Of a stretch of DNA of 64,000 nucleotides, positions 35,716-49,000 are shown piece by piece (position 1 is the stretch's first letter; each line of letters opens with the position of its first letter). Origin of the DNA: Branchiostoma lanceolatum (lineage: Eukaryota > Chordata > Leptocardii > Amphioxiformes > Branchiostomatidae); contig NC_089735.1 of assembly GCF_035083965.1 (NCBI RefSeq), forward strand, positions 12,088,501 through 12,152,500, given 5' to 3'. The notes under the pieces were generated by a model. It saw only the letters and a list, made by a program, of their open reading frames with translations. It was not told the DNA's origin and did no database searches. Position numbers and translations under genes: made by a program.

Positions 35716-38700
35716 CTATCTTTCTTCCAAAACCCACTCCAGTCTCTTACCCCCATGTTCTCTTTGCAGTTTCTCTAAATGTGATAGATATTCTTCCTGT
35801 GTCATATTTTTACCTGATAGAACATAATGATGTAAAGTTTTGGCACCAAACCCTGCTCTATCATACATCTGTAGCCACATGTCCATTTTTCCCTGGTTTT
35901 GTGGTAACTTTGGCCTTGGGCAGCCATAGTGGTCCTTCGTAGCTACATGCCTGACAACATGGAGATTCTCCATCATGTCTCTGTGAATTCTATTGCACAT
36001 AAAACATTCAAACCCCTCAATGAAGTTTATTTTGGTGTAGTCATCTATACCCCATTCTCTCGTCTTCATATGTCTGATGAGCTTCTCGTTTGTGACCTTG
36101 ACGAACTTGTAGTCCAAGTATTTTTCATACTCAGCATCGTCGTTGTTAAGGTTGGTCAAAAACTCAGCGAGCTCTTTTGGACCTGAGAAGTCGCTCGCAA
36201 GTATCGCAGACTTGTTACTTGGCAGCCAATCTTTGATGCTCGGGGATCCAAAATAGATGGGCACTGAACCGAGATGCAGTGGACGCCACAGTTTCTCTGT
36301 GATGTAGTCCTCGCAAACCGCATTCTCGAAGGCTAGAGTGAACTTGTACTGGGCCATGATTTTGTAGAAGTCTGAGTCATCCATTGTCAGTGGGTCCTCT
36401 AGCTTCTTAGGTAAGTCTTTATTATGAAGACACTGTCCGTAAGCATCCACACCTATGTATTGCATCAGCTCCTTTACATAATTGTCTCTGTCCGAAGGTG
36501 GATCACAGTCGGCATGAACGTAAACAAGAGGAGACAAAGGGAGAGAATTTTTCGTCTTCGTCGGTACGAAATATTTCTTATCAGTCAGGTCGTCGAGTTT
36601 GCCCAAGTACTGAGTTGTGAGAGGATAGTCCGAGTGTCTGCGGAACGTGGCGGTGTGGTTGAAGAGGTTCATGACTGGCTCGTGGCAGAGAAGGTAGTTG
36701 TTTTTTGGCGACTCCTCGTGGAAGAGTGCCCATTCATGGTGTGCCTTCCTGGGGAGGGGGAGGTCCTTGGGACTGAAGTCCGTTCCATAAAACACAAACA
36801 CCTGCAAGAAAAAACAATATTCAAATGAAAAATCAAAACATATCCTGTTACAAGATAACTCTTACACCTGGCCTGTCAAGCACCCAGTGCAGCCAACCAC
36901 CTCCAGTGATAAGCCACATTTAAACAGTCCTGTCCAATTTTAATGTTTTTTTAAGACCCTCTCATCAGATGAAACCACCCCAGTCACTGACTGATCTTTC
37001 TCGGTCCCTTTAGGGGTCGTTGTGTACTTAATGTGTTGTATCATCATTTGGTTGTGACAATTTCATGGGTATAGATAATAGGCAAATTTTGTTGTCTTTC
37101 ATGAGAAGACCCTGCCATGGCCTTACTTTCATTTACCAATCCCTTCTTGAAAAAGACTACAAACTGTATCAGTGTATGTTTCTGAAAACCTGACGCACTG
37201 AAATGCTTGGAGGTACCAGTATTAAGAGTGCTTGAATTAAGGTTATCAAAGCCTTGATTAATTGTATAAAGTGCCCGGCTACACTTAACCCTTAATACTG
37301 TTTTGTGTGTGGGCCACGACACCAGAAACAGCTGCCTGTGGCCCACGTGTATTGTACTGTTTGCCATCTCAATAAATCACAAATCAAATCACAACCCACC
37401 TGTGTTTTGGGGTGATCCTTGAAGTGTCTGTCCACAGTAAAGAAGCACTTTCCAAGGTCACACTGCTTCACTTTCCCTCGCTCTCCTGTCAAAGGTGTCC
37501 ACCAAAGTATGATGGGAACTTTGATGTCCATTTTGGAAACGGAAATGTTATCCCTGTCATGTTCATCAAGGTCATCTGAAACAAACGGCATGCTTTTTTT
37601 ACTCCAGTGTCCTTTTTCAGTTAACCTTCTCCCTGCTGTCTAGACGCGGCGACTGTTGGAGGGCTTCTTTTACTTGCAGTCTTACACCTACGGGCTAATG
37701 TATAAGACTGCAAGTAATAGAAGCCCTCCAACAGTCGCCGCGGCTACCTACTGCCTAACTCTGTAACCAATAGAGAATGGGGTGCCAAACTAACGGCTAA
37801 GAAATGAAAAAGAATGATCCCTACACTTTGTAAATTGACTTCCAATTGAGCTTCGTCTATGTTATTTCAAATTGACAGACACATTTGTATCTGTAATATA
37901 TATATAGCTGGTATAACTGTCGTTCTTTATAACACACCAGCTTCAAAAGCATAAAGCGCAGCAGCAGCTGGTTATATAACAATGAACGACCTTTCACACC
38001 TAACCTATGCACATCTTGCTGCAAGCATTTATTTAAAGCTTTAGGGATAGTAGACATATGGATAGAGAGTAGGCATTAATTAAAAGTTGGACATTCTAAT
38101 TTTTTCAATCTTAAGAAACACAGATGGTCTATCTGAAAGTGCTCAGAGGTTAAGGTGACAGGAGTTAAACATTTAATAGACATCATAGCTCATATCAGTT
38201 TCTTCACTGTTAAAATCAAATTTTACCACTGGAATGTCATCATTACATCGGATGTAAGTGTACTTGTTTTTGTTTGGTTGCTTTTGTGCCTAGTAGCATA
38301 TGCATTCGAGCCAGCAAGCTATTCTGGCTATGTCTGACCGTTCGGTGTAATATGACCAGCTGCTGCCGAGCCGCGTGCCTGCGATGCTGGTGTGTTACAC
38401 CTAATGGCGGTTATACCGGCTATATAGATACAGATTCAGATATCTGAAGTAAGTTCCGAAGTACAATGTATATAGGAAGAGCAGGTTTATTGTGTACATT
38501 GTTTAAGTATTATAGGTTACATATAAATACATCCCTAATGTTCTCATACCCCTTAACCATAACCCTAACAAAGGGGTGTTGGAACATAGGAATGTCCCTA
38601 TTTAAGTAATTATATACTAACCAAGAACAAGTCTTCCTCCGTAGTCCACACTTCTCTCCATCCATAGTCCATCCTCTAAGAGATCCCATTTCTCCTCCTC

Positions 38701-40161
38701 ATTGTGTAATCTTGCTAGGATCTGTTAGTAGAAAATTGGTCATACAGTCATCAATTGTAGCATTTACAGTACATACGCACATAACAGAACCCACCACACC
38801 TTTCGAAAAAGAGTAGGGGCATGCCCCGGTGTGTGCTGGTCCAAATCCTTCTGTCTGGAGTTGGTGATTCACTACAAATCATCCGGATGGAGGCCTGGTG
38901 AACCTCCATCTCGTATCAGCCATTCGGTGATTTACACCATTCACCAGGACGGGAGACCTGACGCATCCCCGTCTTGTATCAGCCAACGAAAGGGTATGTC
39001 ACCCTGCAAGGGGCGGTATAACCCCGACGGTGCATGTCGCACGTAAACACGTTGCACTTAAGCACGTCGACTACCTACCTACCTACTATAGTACATACAC
39101 AATATTCCGAACACGTTGATGAAGAATGAACATCCACGTTGAACATTATGTGATACAAAATGGATCAAGCAAACAGAGAAATTAATTGATCTAGTTTGTG
39201 GGACTTGCCCACCACCCACAGGCACAACAGTAGCACTTGTGGCCCAACAGGTACCGGTCTAATTACAAGAGCTCCCTGACTTCTTGGTATTTAGGGCCAG
39301 AACTACATCTACATCTACATATGGGTTGCCCCCAAATAACCCCTTCAGGGGCAAAGCAGGGGGGGACTGAGGAGGGATGGGGGGTTGCTGACATATATAT
39401 GTACTAGCTATAGTTAGGACTGTGCTCTTGGACTTAGGGGGTAAAATTGTGTCAGGACTAAGGGGGTTAAAGTTACATTAGGACTGCAACACAAATAGGG
39501 GGTTGAAGCTACGGGACAATTAATAGGGGGGTCGAAGCTTTAGGCCTGAGGGGGTTACCCTATAGTATTGGGGACTGTCATCCCCACCCCTCCTCAATTC
39601 TCTTTGGGAACAGCCCATGCATTTGCATCAATTCAGATTACATGACTCTTTTCTTGATTATTCACATGTATTATTATTATTTCAATATTGCATGCACAGG
39701 TACATATGTCTTGAAGTTCTTCCAAACTCTTTCTTACTTTATCAGTCACTGCTGGTGAAAGATTATAGTGAATGCTACATGTATCTGAAATTAAACGTCT
39801 GAGATTTTACCCAGTTGCTTGCTTTATCTTCAAGTAACATTACGTACATGTAAACTACGGAAATTCAGCTTTACTATATAAGCTCGTTGACTATAGCTAG
39901 TAGCGTTAAAAGAAAATGGAACTGGAAGAATTGACGTAAACATAAGAAAATGTTTACATGTTACCATAACCAAAATATGATGGTGTGAAATGTATATAAA
40001 GTGAGCCAGTGTGTCATTTTAGGAACCAGCAACGAGGTATGGGTGCCTACAGAAATGATACGCATAAAATGCGAGGCATCACTCACCTGAAAACAGATAA
40101 TGAAGAAGAATACAACAATCAAGACGAAGACAACCCGGAAGTATCGCCCCAAAGCAGCCAT
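35716..40161 (-). CDS. FUT10/FUT11-like fucosyltransferase (GT10 family)
   Basis: There are four exons on the minus strand: 40,161-40,087, 38,721-38,622, 37,575-37,400 and 36,801-35,716, in phase, giving 478 residues, the usual FUT10/FUT11 length. Residues 6-24 are one hydrophobic signal anchor after a short basic N-terminus, so it is a type II membrane protein. KVPIILWWTPLTGERGK and HEWALFHEESPKN are FUT10/FUT11 hallmarks. The GT10 donor-binding core YKFTLAFENAVCEDYITEKL through PIYFGSPS sits at about 269-304, followed by REWG and FECFMCNRIH. These enzymes use GDP-fucose in the secretory pathway. FUT10 and FUT11 were long listed as alpha-1,3-fucosyltransferases and have recently been proposed to O-fucosylate EMI domains. 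I cannot choose between the two paralogues; it may predate their split. The stop is TAG. Confidence 0.95.
37641..37746. mobile_element. 106-bp near-perfect hairpin element
   Basis: The arms from TAGACGCGGCGACTGTTGG pair with CCAACAGTCGCCGCGGCTA along almost the full length, with a loop near 37,693-37,704. The flanking 9-mers CCTGCTGTC and CCTACTGCC agree at seven of nine positions and may be an old target duplication. It lies in the second intron of the fucosyltransferase gene. Confidence 0.8.
38783..39060 (+). mobile_element. SINE-related fragment
   Basis: It starts with a block ACCCACCACACCTTTCGAAA and GGGGCATGCCCC that parallels the tails of the elements at 34,890 and 55,572. The 71-codon open frame at 38,831 lies inside it and is not credited as a gene. 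It is in the first intron of the fucosyltransferase gene. Confidence 0.45.
39061..40086. other. Intron 1 of the fucosyltransferase gene, remainder
   Basis: A short TCTACA repeat lies at about 39,306-39,320 and a run of G-rich AGGGGG phrases at 39,360-39,560. Near 39,797 a fragment (AAACGTCTGAGATTTTACCC then AGTTGCTTG) recalls the dispersed retroelement 3' end. Nothing coding is seen. Confidence 0.35.
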
Positions 40162-42595
40162 CTTGAAAAGGGATAACCCATGCCACCATGCGGTTCAAAT
40201 GTGATGTGCACTTGCAATCTCACTCCCAATTCTCAAGGGGGTAGGGGCACGGAAAAGATATCCAACATCTAGATGGTGTACGTTTTCTGCAACAAGGACG
40301 GGTACATTTGAGAATACTAAGTATTTCGATGGTGTTCAGTGCCAATCACATGTGCGTTTGTTAATTGTCTGTATTTGGGTGGTGTTCAGTACCAAGGACA
40401 GGTATGTTTGCCAACCACATGTAACGTTACGTTTGACTCTGAGCGGTCTAGCAGCGACATCCAGCGGTTTGATTACAAAGCACAGAGTCTAACTTCAATA
40501 GCAAATAGTGCCATTTGGTCAATCTGTGCATATGATCAATGTTGCATGCAACTGCTGCTGCTGAAAACGCGTTGCCAAAGACCCACGAACTGATAATGGT
40601 CTTGCAGAGGCTGGGGTGGGCGGAAGGTAGATGACTTTTACCAAGACCGCTCTGTAGCGGCCTCTAGCGATTCATATGTAAACTGCAGTGCAATATTGAC
40701 ACATTACATGGTGTTTTTAAGTCTTATCTCAGTAAGGAAGGCTGTTATTCATATCTGATAATGCCCACCTATATTTCCTATAGCTGCAAGTATAAAATTC
40801 CCTTCATTTACCGCTATTGAATGATAATATTTTCTCATTAATTACATTCCTCTATGTCTCAGTTACATAAGTCAAATGTTTGAGAGTCACATGTAAGGTG
40901 GCAGATGTATGGAATTTCCACATTGATTATCCAAATTACCTAATAATTTGCATAGCTTTCATATACGTATAACTTAATTGCAGAACAATATTAACTTTAT
41001 TGCACAAAAATAAAAATCTAAATGATCTCTTAAAAGAGGAAGGGGTCTACAGATCATGATTATTTTTTGTAGGTAGACAGCTTGAGTTATTTTCTGGGAA
41101 ACTGTCAAACAAAATCTTTCATTTTACATTACTGAACGAAAGTAAATGGAATGACAACGTTATGCTCTTTTTACTAGACCACATCAACAGATTTTTAATA
41201 GTTTGCTGCTTGTACATACATCCCATTGCAAGACATTGATAGGCTGAAACAGTGTATAGCTTATCCATATATAACCAGTAACAAACTTGCATACACATGG
41301 ACATAACAATCCTCAAAAGTATCTAAACACTTAGTCAAGATATACGTTTAGCACCGCTGCATATATCTATTCTACAAATCGCTGAGATTCATTTTTGTAT
41401 GGGCTATTAAAAAAGGCGCTTGATGTAATTTCATATCCATTTTTATCCCATACAAGACGATATAAAAGACGTGACTTTGTAACGACCACATTTCTTATCT
41501 ACCCTGTTGATTTAGAACATGATTGCGTTATGCACTATCTGCACAGTTTGCTATGTCTGGAACGACATTATAAGCTATAGCTAGGAAGTAGAGCTTTACT
41601 GTTGCAGTATACAAAATGTATGAGCCAATCATGGAACGACACAATCACAATTATCACGCGTGCAGCATTTTGACAAGATTGAAACCTTTTGTCGCGTTAC
41701 TTTACCAACATCCAACAATTCTACCAGCCATAGAGCTTCGTGTTGAAATAACTCATCACTTTTTGAGCGAATGTTCGTGGGTTTCAAATTACAGGGCATA
41801 TACATCCTACATACATACATACACATTCAAACCTACTAGTTCAATGCAAGAACACGTGATATGTCGTCAAATACATCCTAATCTAGAGAGATATTTACAG
41901 TGGTTTATCTACTGAGGTATGAGATTGCGATGCTCTGGCGACAAGTATGCAACATTGCAGCAACACGTTTTCGTCGCCTGTAGCTGTTCTATCTCAGTTA
42001 GCACAATTATGTGACTGTCATCATACCCGTTAGTTATAATCTAGTGCAGTTGTATATACTCATTTCCATACAATACATTTACATGTTTATGACACCCCAT
42101 CACATCAGTTTAGTCAGATTCGATCAATAGTAGTGAGGTTTTTCTTATAAAATTAAACAAACAACAAAAGAAAAATGATAGAATAATGTTATTTTCATAA
42201 AATGATGGACGAATATGCAAGAATTACTTTGTCACACAAGACACATTGATATACGTGAAAGACAATTTGTAGGTTCTAGCTATAGAAGTTGGGAAAAAAT
42301 CCATTACTTGTTGCAAGAGTGACTTTCTGATCAACATTTTGAAAATAGAAGACGGGGTAGTACGAAACTTGAAAACTACATCTTAGTAGGACGAATGGGT
42401 AGGCTAAGAGAAAATCGGGACATATGCCAATTATTGAACTCTCTTTCTTCTAATGCACGCTATCCCACCAGTATACGCTGCTTCAATTCATTGCTACATC
42501 TCATGACCATTTCCATATCTACATCAGGTATCTACGTACTGCCCTACAGACGTGTACAGAATAGCAGCAGCTGAAAGATATTTTTTCATATATTC
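40162..42595. other. Intergenic DNA between the fucosyltransferase and NLR genes
   Basis: This includes the fucosyltransferase promoter: the start codon lies in TCAAGATGGCTGC, a YY1-like context. Near 40,990-41,010 is a possible LINE tail on the minus strand. No other exon is supported; open frames of 61-99 codons at 41,395-41,915 match nothing I know. Confidence 0.4.
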
Positions 42596-42605
42596 CATTC
42601 GAACG

Positions 42606-43040
42606 TAATCTCCAAGCAGATCTTTCGGTGGCTATAATCCGGGGTGTCCCTGTGGTGTAGTGGTCTTCGCTTCTGTTACTTACCACATCTGGTCCAAATT
42701 ACTTGGAACCAGAAAGCCCGAGTTTGTGCCCGGGTTGGACACCTCTGGACAGGAGGTCATACCAAAGACTTCATAAAATTGTACATGCTTCTGAAACCAG
42801 TATGGAAGTTAAACATATCATTGCCGCAATCACTGCCATTGCCATTGTGATTGCACCACAGTGTGGCCCAGGGCTATGGAACGGGGATGGGCACCGGCTT
42901 ATACACCTTATGGTGTGGGAGGATTTTAACTTTTTAACTAAGACCGTATCCCACTGGCAAAGGATTTTTCGTCTCGACAAAAACTCCCTTGGCCAGTTGG
43001 ATACGGTCTTATAGCCACCGAAAGATCTGCTTGGAGATTA
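42606..43040. mobile_element. 435-bp foldback MITE (TAATCTCCAAGCAGA family) carrying a nested SINE
   Basis: The ends TAATCTCCAAGCAGATCTTT are inverted copies that continue through TTCGGTGGCTAT. The flanks CATTCGAACG (42,596-42,605) and CATTCGAATG (43,041-43,050) agree at nine of ten positions, consistent with a target duplication. The interior contains a tRNA-derived SINE. It ends about 50 bp downstream of the NLR stop codon. Confidence 0.87.
42638..42945 (+). mobile_element. tRNA-derived SINE inside the foldback element
   Basis: TGTGGTGTAGTGGTCTTCGC is an A-box-like tRNA start and GCCCGGGTTGGACACC a degenerate B box. The body shares ATACCAAAGACTT, CAGGGCTA, ATGGGCACCG and GTGTGGGAGG with the copy at 3935-4180. 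Confidence 0.65.
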
Positions 43041-43087
43041 CATTCGAATGGTCTTAAATGCTGCAATGCTTAATCAACCTTTTTTCA

Positions 43088-46000
43088 TCACGCTTTGTAC
43101 CAAACCTCGAAATGGTTCCATCCAATGGAGGCCAGTTTAGGACAGGTCTGGAACTTCAACGTGTCCAGAGCAGACGTGATGACGTCACTCTGGGCCATCA
43201 TGTCTGCGCGGCTGATCTCGTCGAACCACTCCTCAAATGCAGTCTGGAAGAGAAATATAAAATATAATAATAAATATAAAAGAGAAACGCATCTTAGGTT
43301 CGGTCTTATCAACATTTTGTACATATGTACAAACATAAATACTAAACATCTACATAATACCTCCCAAGCAGAGGTTAGGTTACGACTTGTTTTGGCAATA
43401 TATACCAAGAAAAACTCATAAAATAGAAATAAGCAGACAAATGCCTGTAAAGACGTTCAAAATAAACCAGAGCCTGATCTCTACTTAGATAGTACTATAT
43501 GCGAGAATATACGGGTACAAACTCGTTATGCATACATACATACACACATACATACATACTTACATACATACATACACACGCACACACATACATTCATACA
43601 TACACACATACATGCATACATACATACATACATACATACATACATCCATACACACATACATACATACATACATACATATACGTTGTATAAACATTCAAAC
43701 GAACTGTATATCAGTTACATTGCAATTATTCATTTGAAGTTGGTGATGGTTTCAATTTTTATGTATCTGCATGGAAACGCGTGCAAATTTGTGTTTAGTT
43801 GTCTCCTTCAAGAGGCAACAATTACCGTGTCAAACTTAAGTTCGTGGCTTTACTTTCATCTAAGAATAACAACCGCCTCACCTGCAGCATCTTAGCTCCC
43901 TTGGTGCTTGTCGGGACGTACTGGTCACTTGCAATGAGAGTCATACGCTTGACGCCAGGTTTGTGAGATGGTGATTGACAGGAGTGAGGAAACCTGGACA
44001 GCAGTCCCACCGCCTTGATGGGCCCCTTATGCAACAGTTTTCCTGCATTAGCATAGACTTGGGAGGCCGCTACTTCACTAAAGAGCACTACGAACTCCAT
44101 GGACTTTGACCGATTCAAAGCGGATATGACGTCACAAAGGTCCTGATCCGGAAATGTTGAGACGTCTAGAATCAGGTACTTGATGGCAGTCGTCCGCAGG
44201 ATCGTCGGGACAACGAGAGAGGCTGATCCGTAGCTCAACAGAAGTTTGTTAACCATGCCTCTTTGTTTGAAGATTGTTTCCAGCGAAGAAGACAGAAGGC
44301 TTGAGCAAAGTGGGTCTTTCTCTGACTCACTGATATTGAGACTCAAGGCAGCGAGAGTTTTGTGTTTTCCAACATCAACCGAAATGAGATGCAAGAAAAG
44401 GGCGGCAGAAGTATTCCCGGTGAGAGAGAGGGACGACAGAAAGGCTCCCAGCTTCAGGGTACGAAGGTCATCTTCGGAGAAACTCGGCGGTCGGTCGTGC
44501 TTCTGACGAGAGGAGCCGAACATGCTCAGCCGGACTTTCCTTAGACTGTCGCTGGACAGAATCCTCGACACCGCCATGTTGATCTCGTGGACCGGCATGG
44601 ACTTGCACCGGAGAGGGATGTCCAGGTCTATACTGGAGACGGAATGGTTTGCGTGTAGAACAGACGACATTGATTGCAGATCGCAGGCTACGGGGAAAAG
44701 TGGAAGGCTGATGTGCTGTAAGGTCTTACAGACTCCAATGGTGCGGAGTAACTGTCTGAAGCCCGGGACGTCGCTAGCGGCAGTCCACCTGTCGACTACG
44801 ATGGCCGTGACGAACGGGTCGCTGTGTTTTTGGTCCGAGTGCAACATCGTCGATATCGTTGCCAGGTAGTTAGTTGGAATGTTGTAGAATCGATTCTTCA
44901 GTTTAGTGGTCACGTCGAAGGAGCCGTCGTCGACAAAGGAGGGGAGAACAATCTCCACCAGTTCACCATGAGGGGCACACTCGTACAAACATGACAGGCA
45001 CAGGTTGTTCGCCAGCTCACTTTTGTCTCTCACTTCTGTCCATGTCTCGAAGAAGTAATGAGCACGATCCTTTAAGAGCCCTGCCAGGAATATGCACACC
45101 ATGTACATGTCAGGATTCGGAATGACCTTCGCGAATTGCTCGACGGTAAAGCCCTGTTCCGACTCGGCAAGGTAGTATGCCGTGAGATACTCTTGGATCG
45201 TCTTGTGAAGGAAGCGCCACGGACGTTGAGACAGACGCCTCGCCCAAGTGTCTTGCGCGAGGAGTCCAACGTGAATGAGGTTTGGGATGTCCTCCAACTC
45301 TGGTTCCTGAAACACCATTCGGTTTTCTTCGAGCCCCTTGAAGGCGACCTGGCCGAGAGTGACGAGGACATTACGAACATCCGCGAGCACAAGCTCGGCT
45401 TCCGAGCAGGGTTGCCCGATACGTTCGAAGTAGCGACGCACGAGACATTCTATGAGCGTTGAGTACAGCTGTGTAAGTGTGGCGGGGAGGGCTCCCTGGT
45501 TATCCTCCCAGAGTGCACACAGGAAAACCGCATTCAGCGGGTTCAAGGCTATCCCTGACAGTGGAGTATTCGAACGGATGCGCTGCAGAAGACCGTCTGC
45601 GGAGGCCCTGTCTTCCCTGTAGAGGTGATGACAAATATATATAGTTTACAAAACAGCATATTGTTCTTCTTCTTCTTGTCATCCTGACGGACGTTCAGTT
45701 CAACGTCGTCATATTGTAATGGAGTAATAGAATCATTATGGTACTAGTAATGCATATTCTTAAACAGGTATGAACCATTTCTTATTGAATGGTCATAATT
45801 GCAAGTGTGCAAGAGACAATTTAATGATAAGTGCTATTCGCAAGTTGACCAAATTTCTCTTATCTTAGCGTCGAAAGAACCAAGAACATTCTATATACCA
45901 TCCTATATAATGTCATTGAAAGAACTAAATGAAGGAAACATTGATGATAAAGTTGTAGCGTACCTGAAGTATCGTTTGATGAATTTTGACAGGCTCTCCA

Positions 46001-49000
46001 CTGTGTGTCCCTCTAAGATGTAGGCCTTGTCACAGCTCCTGAGGAGGGGGCAGTTGCTCTCTGGCCGGGTCGTGATCAACGAGAAGGCCCGGCGGAGCGG
46101 AGACTTGCTGAACGATTCCGCCATCTTTGCCTTGTGAGGAGACCTTACCTCATCCAGCCCGTCCATGATCACAAGGATCTGCTCAGGATTGGACGAGACA
46201 AAGTCCCATATGGCCTCCACTTCATCGTCTACCGCTTCGTCTGCTGCGATGATTTTCACGATCACGTCTTTCATGGAGGGAAAGCTGATCTTATTCATCT
46301 CAACTAGAAAAACCAACTTGAACTTCTTCAGTGACTGGATAGTGCCTTGCGCCCAATCGTAGGCAATTTTGTGGCACAGCATGGTTTTGCCGATGCCGGC
46401 AGGGCCCTCTACGAGAACGCAGGAAGGCCCGTCATCGAAAAGCCACTCTTCCTGGAAGCTGTAGGACTTCTCCATACAGTCGGCCGACACGCTTCGACGC
46501 TTCCCTTCCACGATAGCCAAGTTTGTATAAACCTACAAAAGACACAAATAACAGAAATATCTTATGCTGCGACTGTTGAAGTAACAAAATACTGCCTTGT
46601 CGACTGAACCTTCAACACGCCAATATGAAATATAAGGGTTACTGTCAGAATTGCATAGACATTCATTCACACAATGACAATTACTGGCGTTTGAGGAATC
46701 CGATGACGAATTAGCCAGTAATTAAGTTTCTGTAGTAACAGCAGGTATGCTACACGGGTAAGAGATCACGTGATATGATCTCCAGGTGAGGAAGGGGTAG
46801 ACAATAGGCACGAAGGTGCGGTCGGCATTCGACGCTGAGTCCGGCACCAAGCAGGCTGCTAGATCGATGAAAATCTTGAGTAAAAGTTTTAATTGAGTTG
46901 AATTTCAGTACCAGTACCTTTTGCGTTAGAAATACCAGATAACGCTGTTTGCCTAGCATACAGGCTTCGATGTATTTTCCCCAATTTCATGAATCCAGGT
47001 GGGAAACAGGTGCACTACAGAGTACCAAGTAGTTGACGGTGTTCGACACTGGGTGACGGCACCGACCAGGGCAGAAAATCGATAGAGTTTGAGGAAGTCG
47101 AGTAATGGTACAGCAAAGCTTCTCTCCGTTACCAACAATTATACCTAACTTTTTTGGAATGGCCCTTTGTATTTCAGAGAAAGAAATCCCAGAGAAAGTT
47201 GGTTGTTCTGCAGAAAGGCTTTGGTGTACGTCCCCCATTTTTTGGCCTTCGGTAAACGGAAGGTTTTTTAGGGGTTGCGTAGCTGGCAAACAACCTAGCT
47301 TATTTGATCTAATCACACAGAATGTCTTGGAGTGAAGAAGGAGTATATACTATTGGTTATTTACTGCTTCAGAGAATTGGGATCTGTAAATATGGTCATA
47401 ATGTTTTTTTTTTCTTTCAAATTTTGGCATGGCATTTGGATTAAGTCATAAACTTGACTCGCATTTGGCATGTGTTCAAATACGTTTTAGTAATTGCTGT
47501 CTTAAGGCAACAAATCATTCCTTTTCGGACTGGATTCCGAGCATTCGCCTCTGTACATTTGAGTGTCCTGCCATTAAAAACTTCTGCAGGTGCCCAAGCA
47601 CTTGCGCACATCCTAACACATGTGCCCGTGTATTACTGTGTGACGTATGAGTACGCATCGTGTGAGATGAATGTTGCTACGAGTGATACAGAAAGTTGAT
47701 TTTTCCACCTTCACTCTTCGACCGAGCGATTTAACAGAGCGCTCGACGGATTTCATAGGTAAAAACCAAATATTCTTATGCTTTGCGTGTTTTGTTTCCT
47801 TTCCAGTCATACTTTTGCCTTTTGTATGATATTTCAAATATAAACTCAAGAGTTGCACAAAACAAACTTAATACTGTATTAGCATTAGGGGGCTATAAGA
47901 CCACCAAAGCGATGTCAACACCAAGATCTAATAATAATTTATGATGATACGTTGATTAAGGTTAGATTATTTAATAAGATACCCCAACAATAGTTACTCA
48001 AGCAACTGGATAAAATGTTGGCTGTTGCTTGAGTAACTACTTTTGGCGTAAGTTATGATGATGATGACTAAATAGAGACAAACCTCATCCAGATGTAGAC
48101 GAAATGCCGGGTTCCAGGGAATGGGCTGGATCCACCCGTACTCGCACAGGTATCTCTTCTTCAGGTTTTCTCGACATTTCGCTATGGTGTCCTCGAGTAA
48201 AACAACGCCACCTGTGGAGATGAACTTTGCTCAACGCGTTATCAAAAACAACAAAAGGTCACATGTAGATTTGATCATGTCGCACATGTCGCTATGCTTA
48301 TGTGTATCTCTGAAGACACCAATATACATGTAGCTTTCTCGTCATGTCAAATAGTTTTGATAACGTGATCACAAATTAATAACATCCTAATATGTCACTT
48401 TTTACCTCCGTGAAATAGAGTTCAACGAGAGGTGTTACTGCTCTTGGTGTATCTTTTTATTTGTGCGATGCCCATGCTTTGGTCTGCAATAATGTTAAAA
48501 AATTGTGAATGGATTATGATGATGTTTGGTATTTGAGTAGGTCTTGGGAAGATAATGGTCAAAGTTGATTTTTGGATGTTTAGCATATGTTCTTATTGTA
48601 CAAGCAGAAAGAGACAGGATAACATATCAAATTACACGTTACCAAGACAGCCATCTACATCTGTCGGTGCCCTCAGGAGCATGTCAGCTAGGTGCGGATA
48701 CCCAAAATCCTCCAAGGCCGTCAGGAAGACAGGGAAGGCCCTCGGTCCCCGTGTAGCCAGGATGTCCAGAAAACGCTCAACCTGAAGTGCGAAATTATGT
48801 TACTGAAGTTTGCGCTTAGATCATATTGTATACCTGCATTGATTTTTCATGGTCTCTACCTTTGGTTACTAGTTCTCGAACAACGGTTTGTTACTAAAAG
48901 TTAACTAGCCATATTCTGTTAACTTTGTTATGATCGTGAATCCATGCACACATTATTTTTCCAAATATCAAAATGAGTTACAAGATGACGTTGTCAAGTT

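Noticed and set aside
36424-36828. 134-codon plus-strand open frame
   Set aside because: It is antisense to the fucosyltransferase coding exon, which has clear family motifs.
43499-43737. Open frames of histidine, threonine, tyrosine and isoleucine repeats
   Set aside because: They are translations of a (CATA)n microsatellite in an NLR intron.
44246-45462. Plus-strand open frames of 60-115 codons over the NLR exon
   Set aside because: They are antisense shadows of the long minus-strand coding exon 45,616-43,882.
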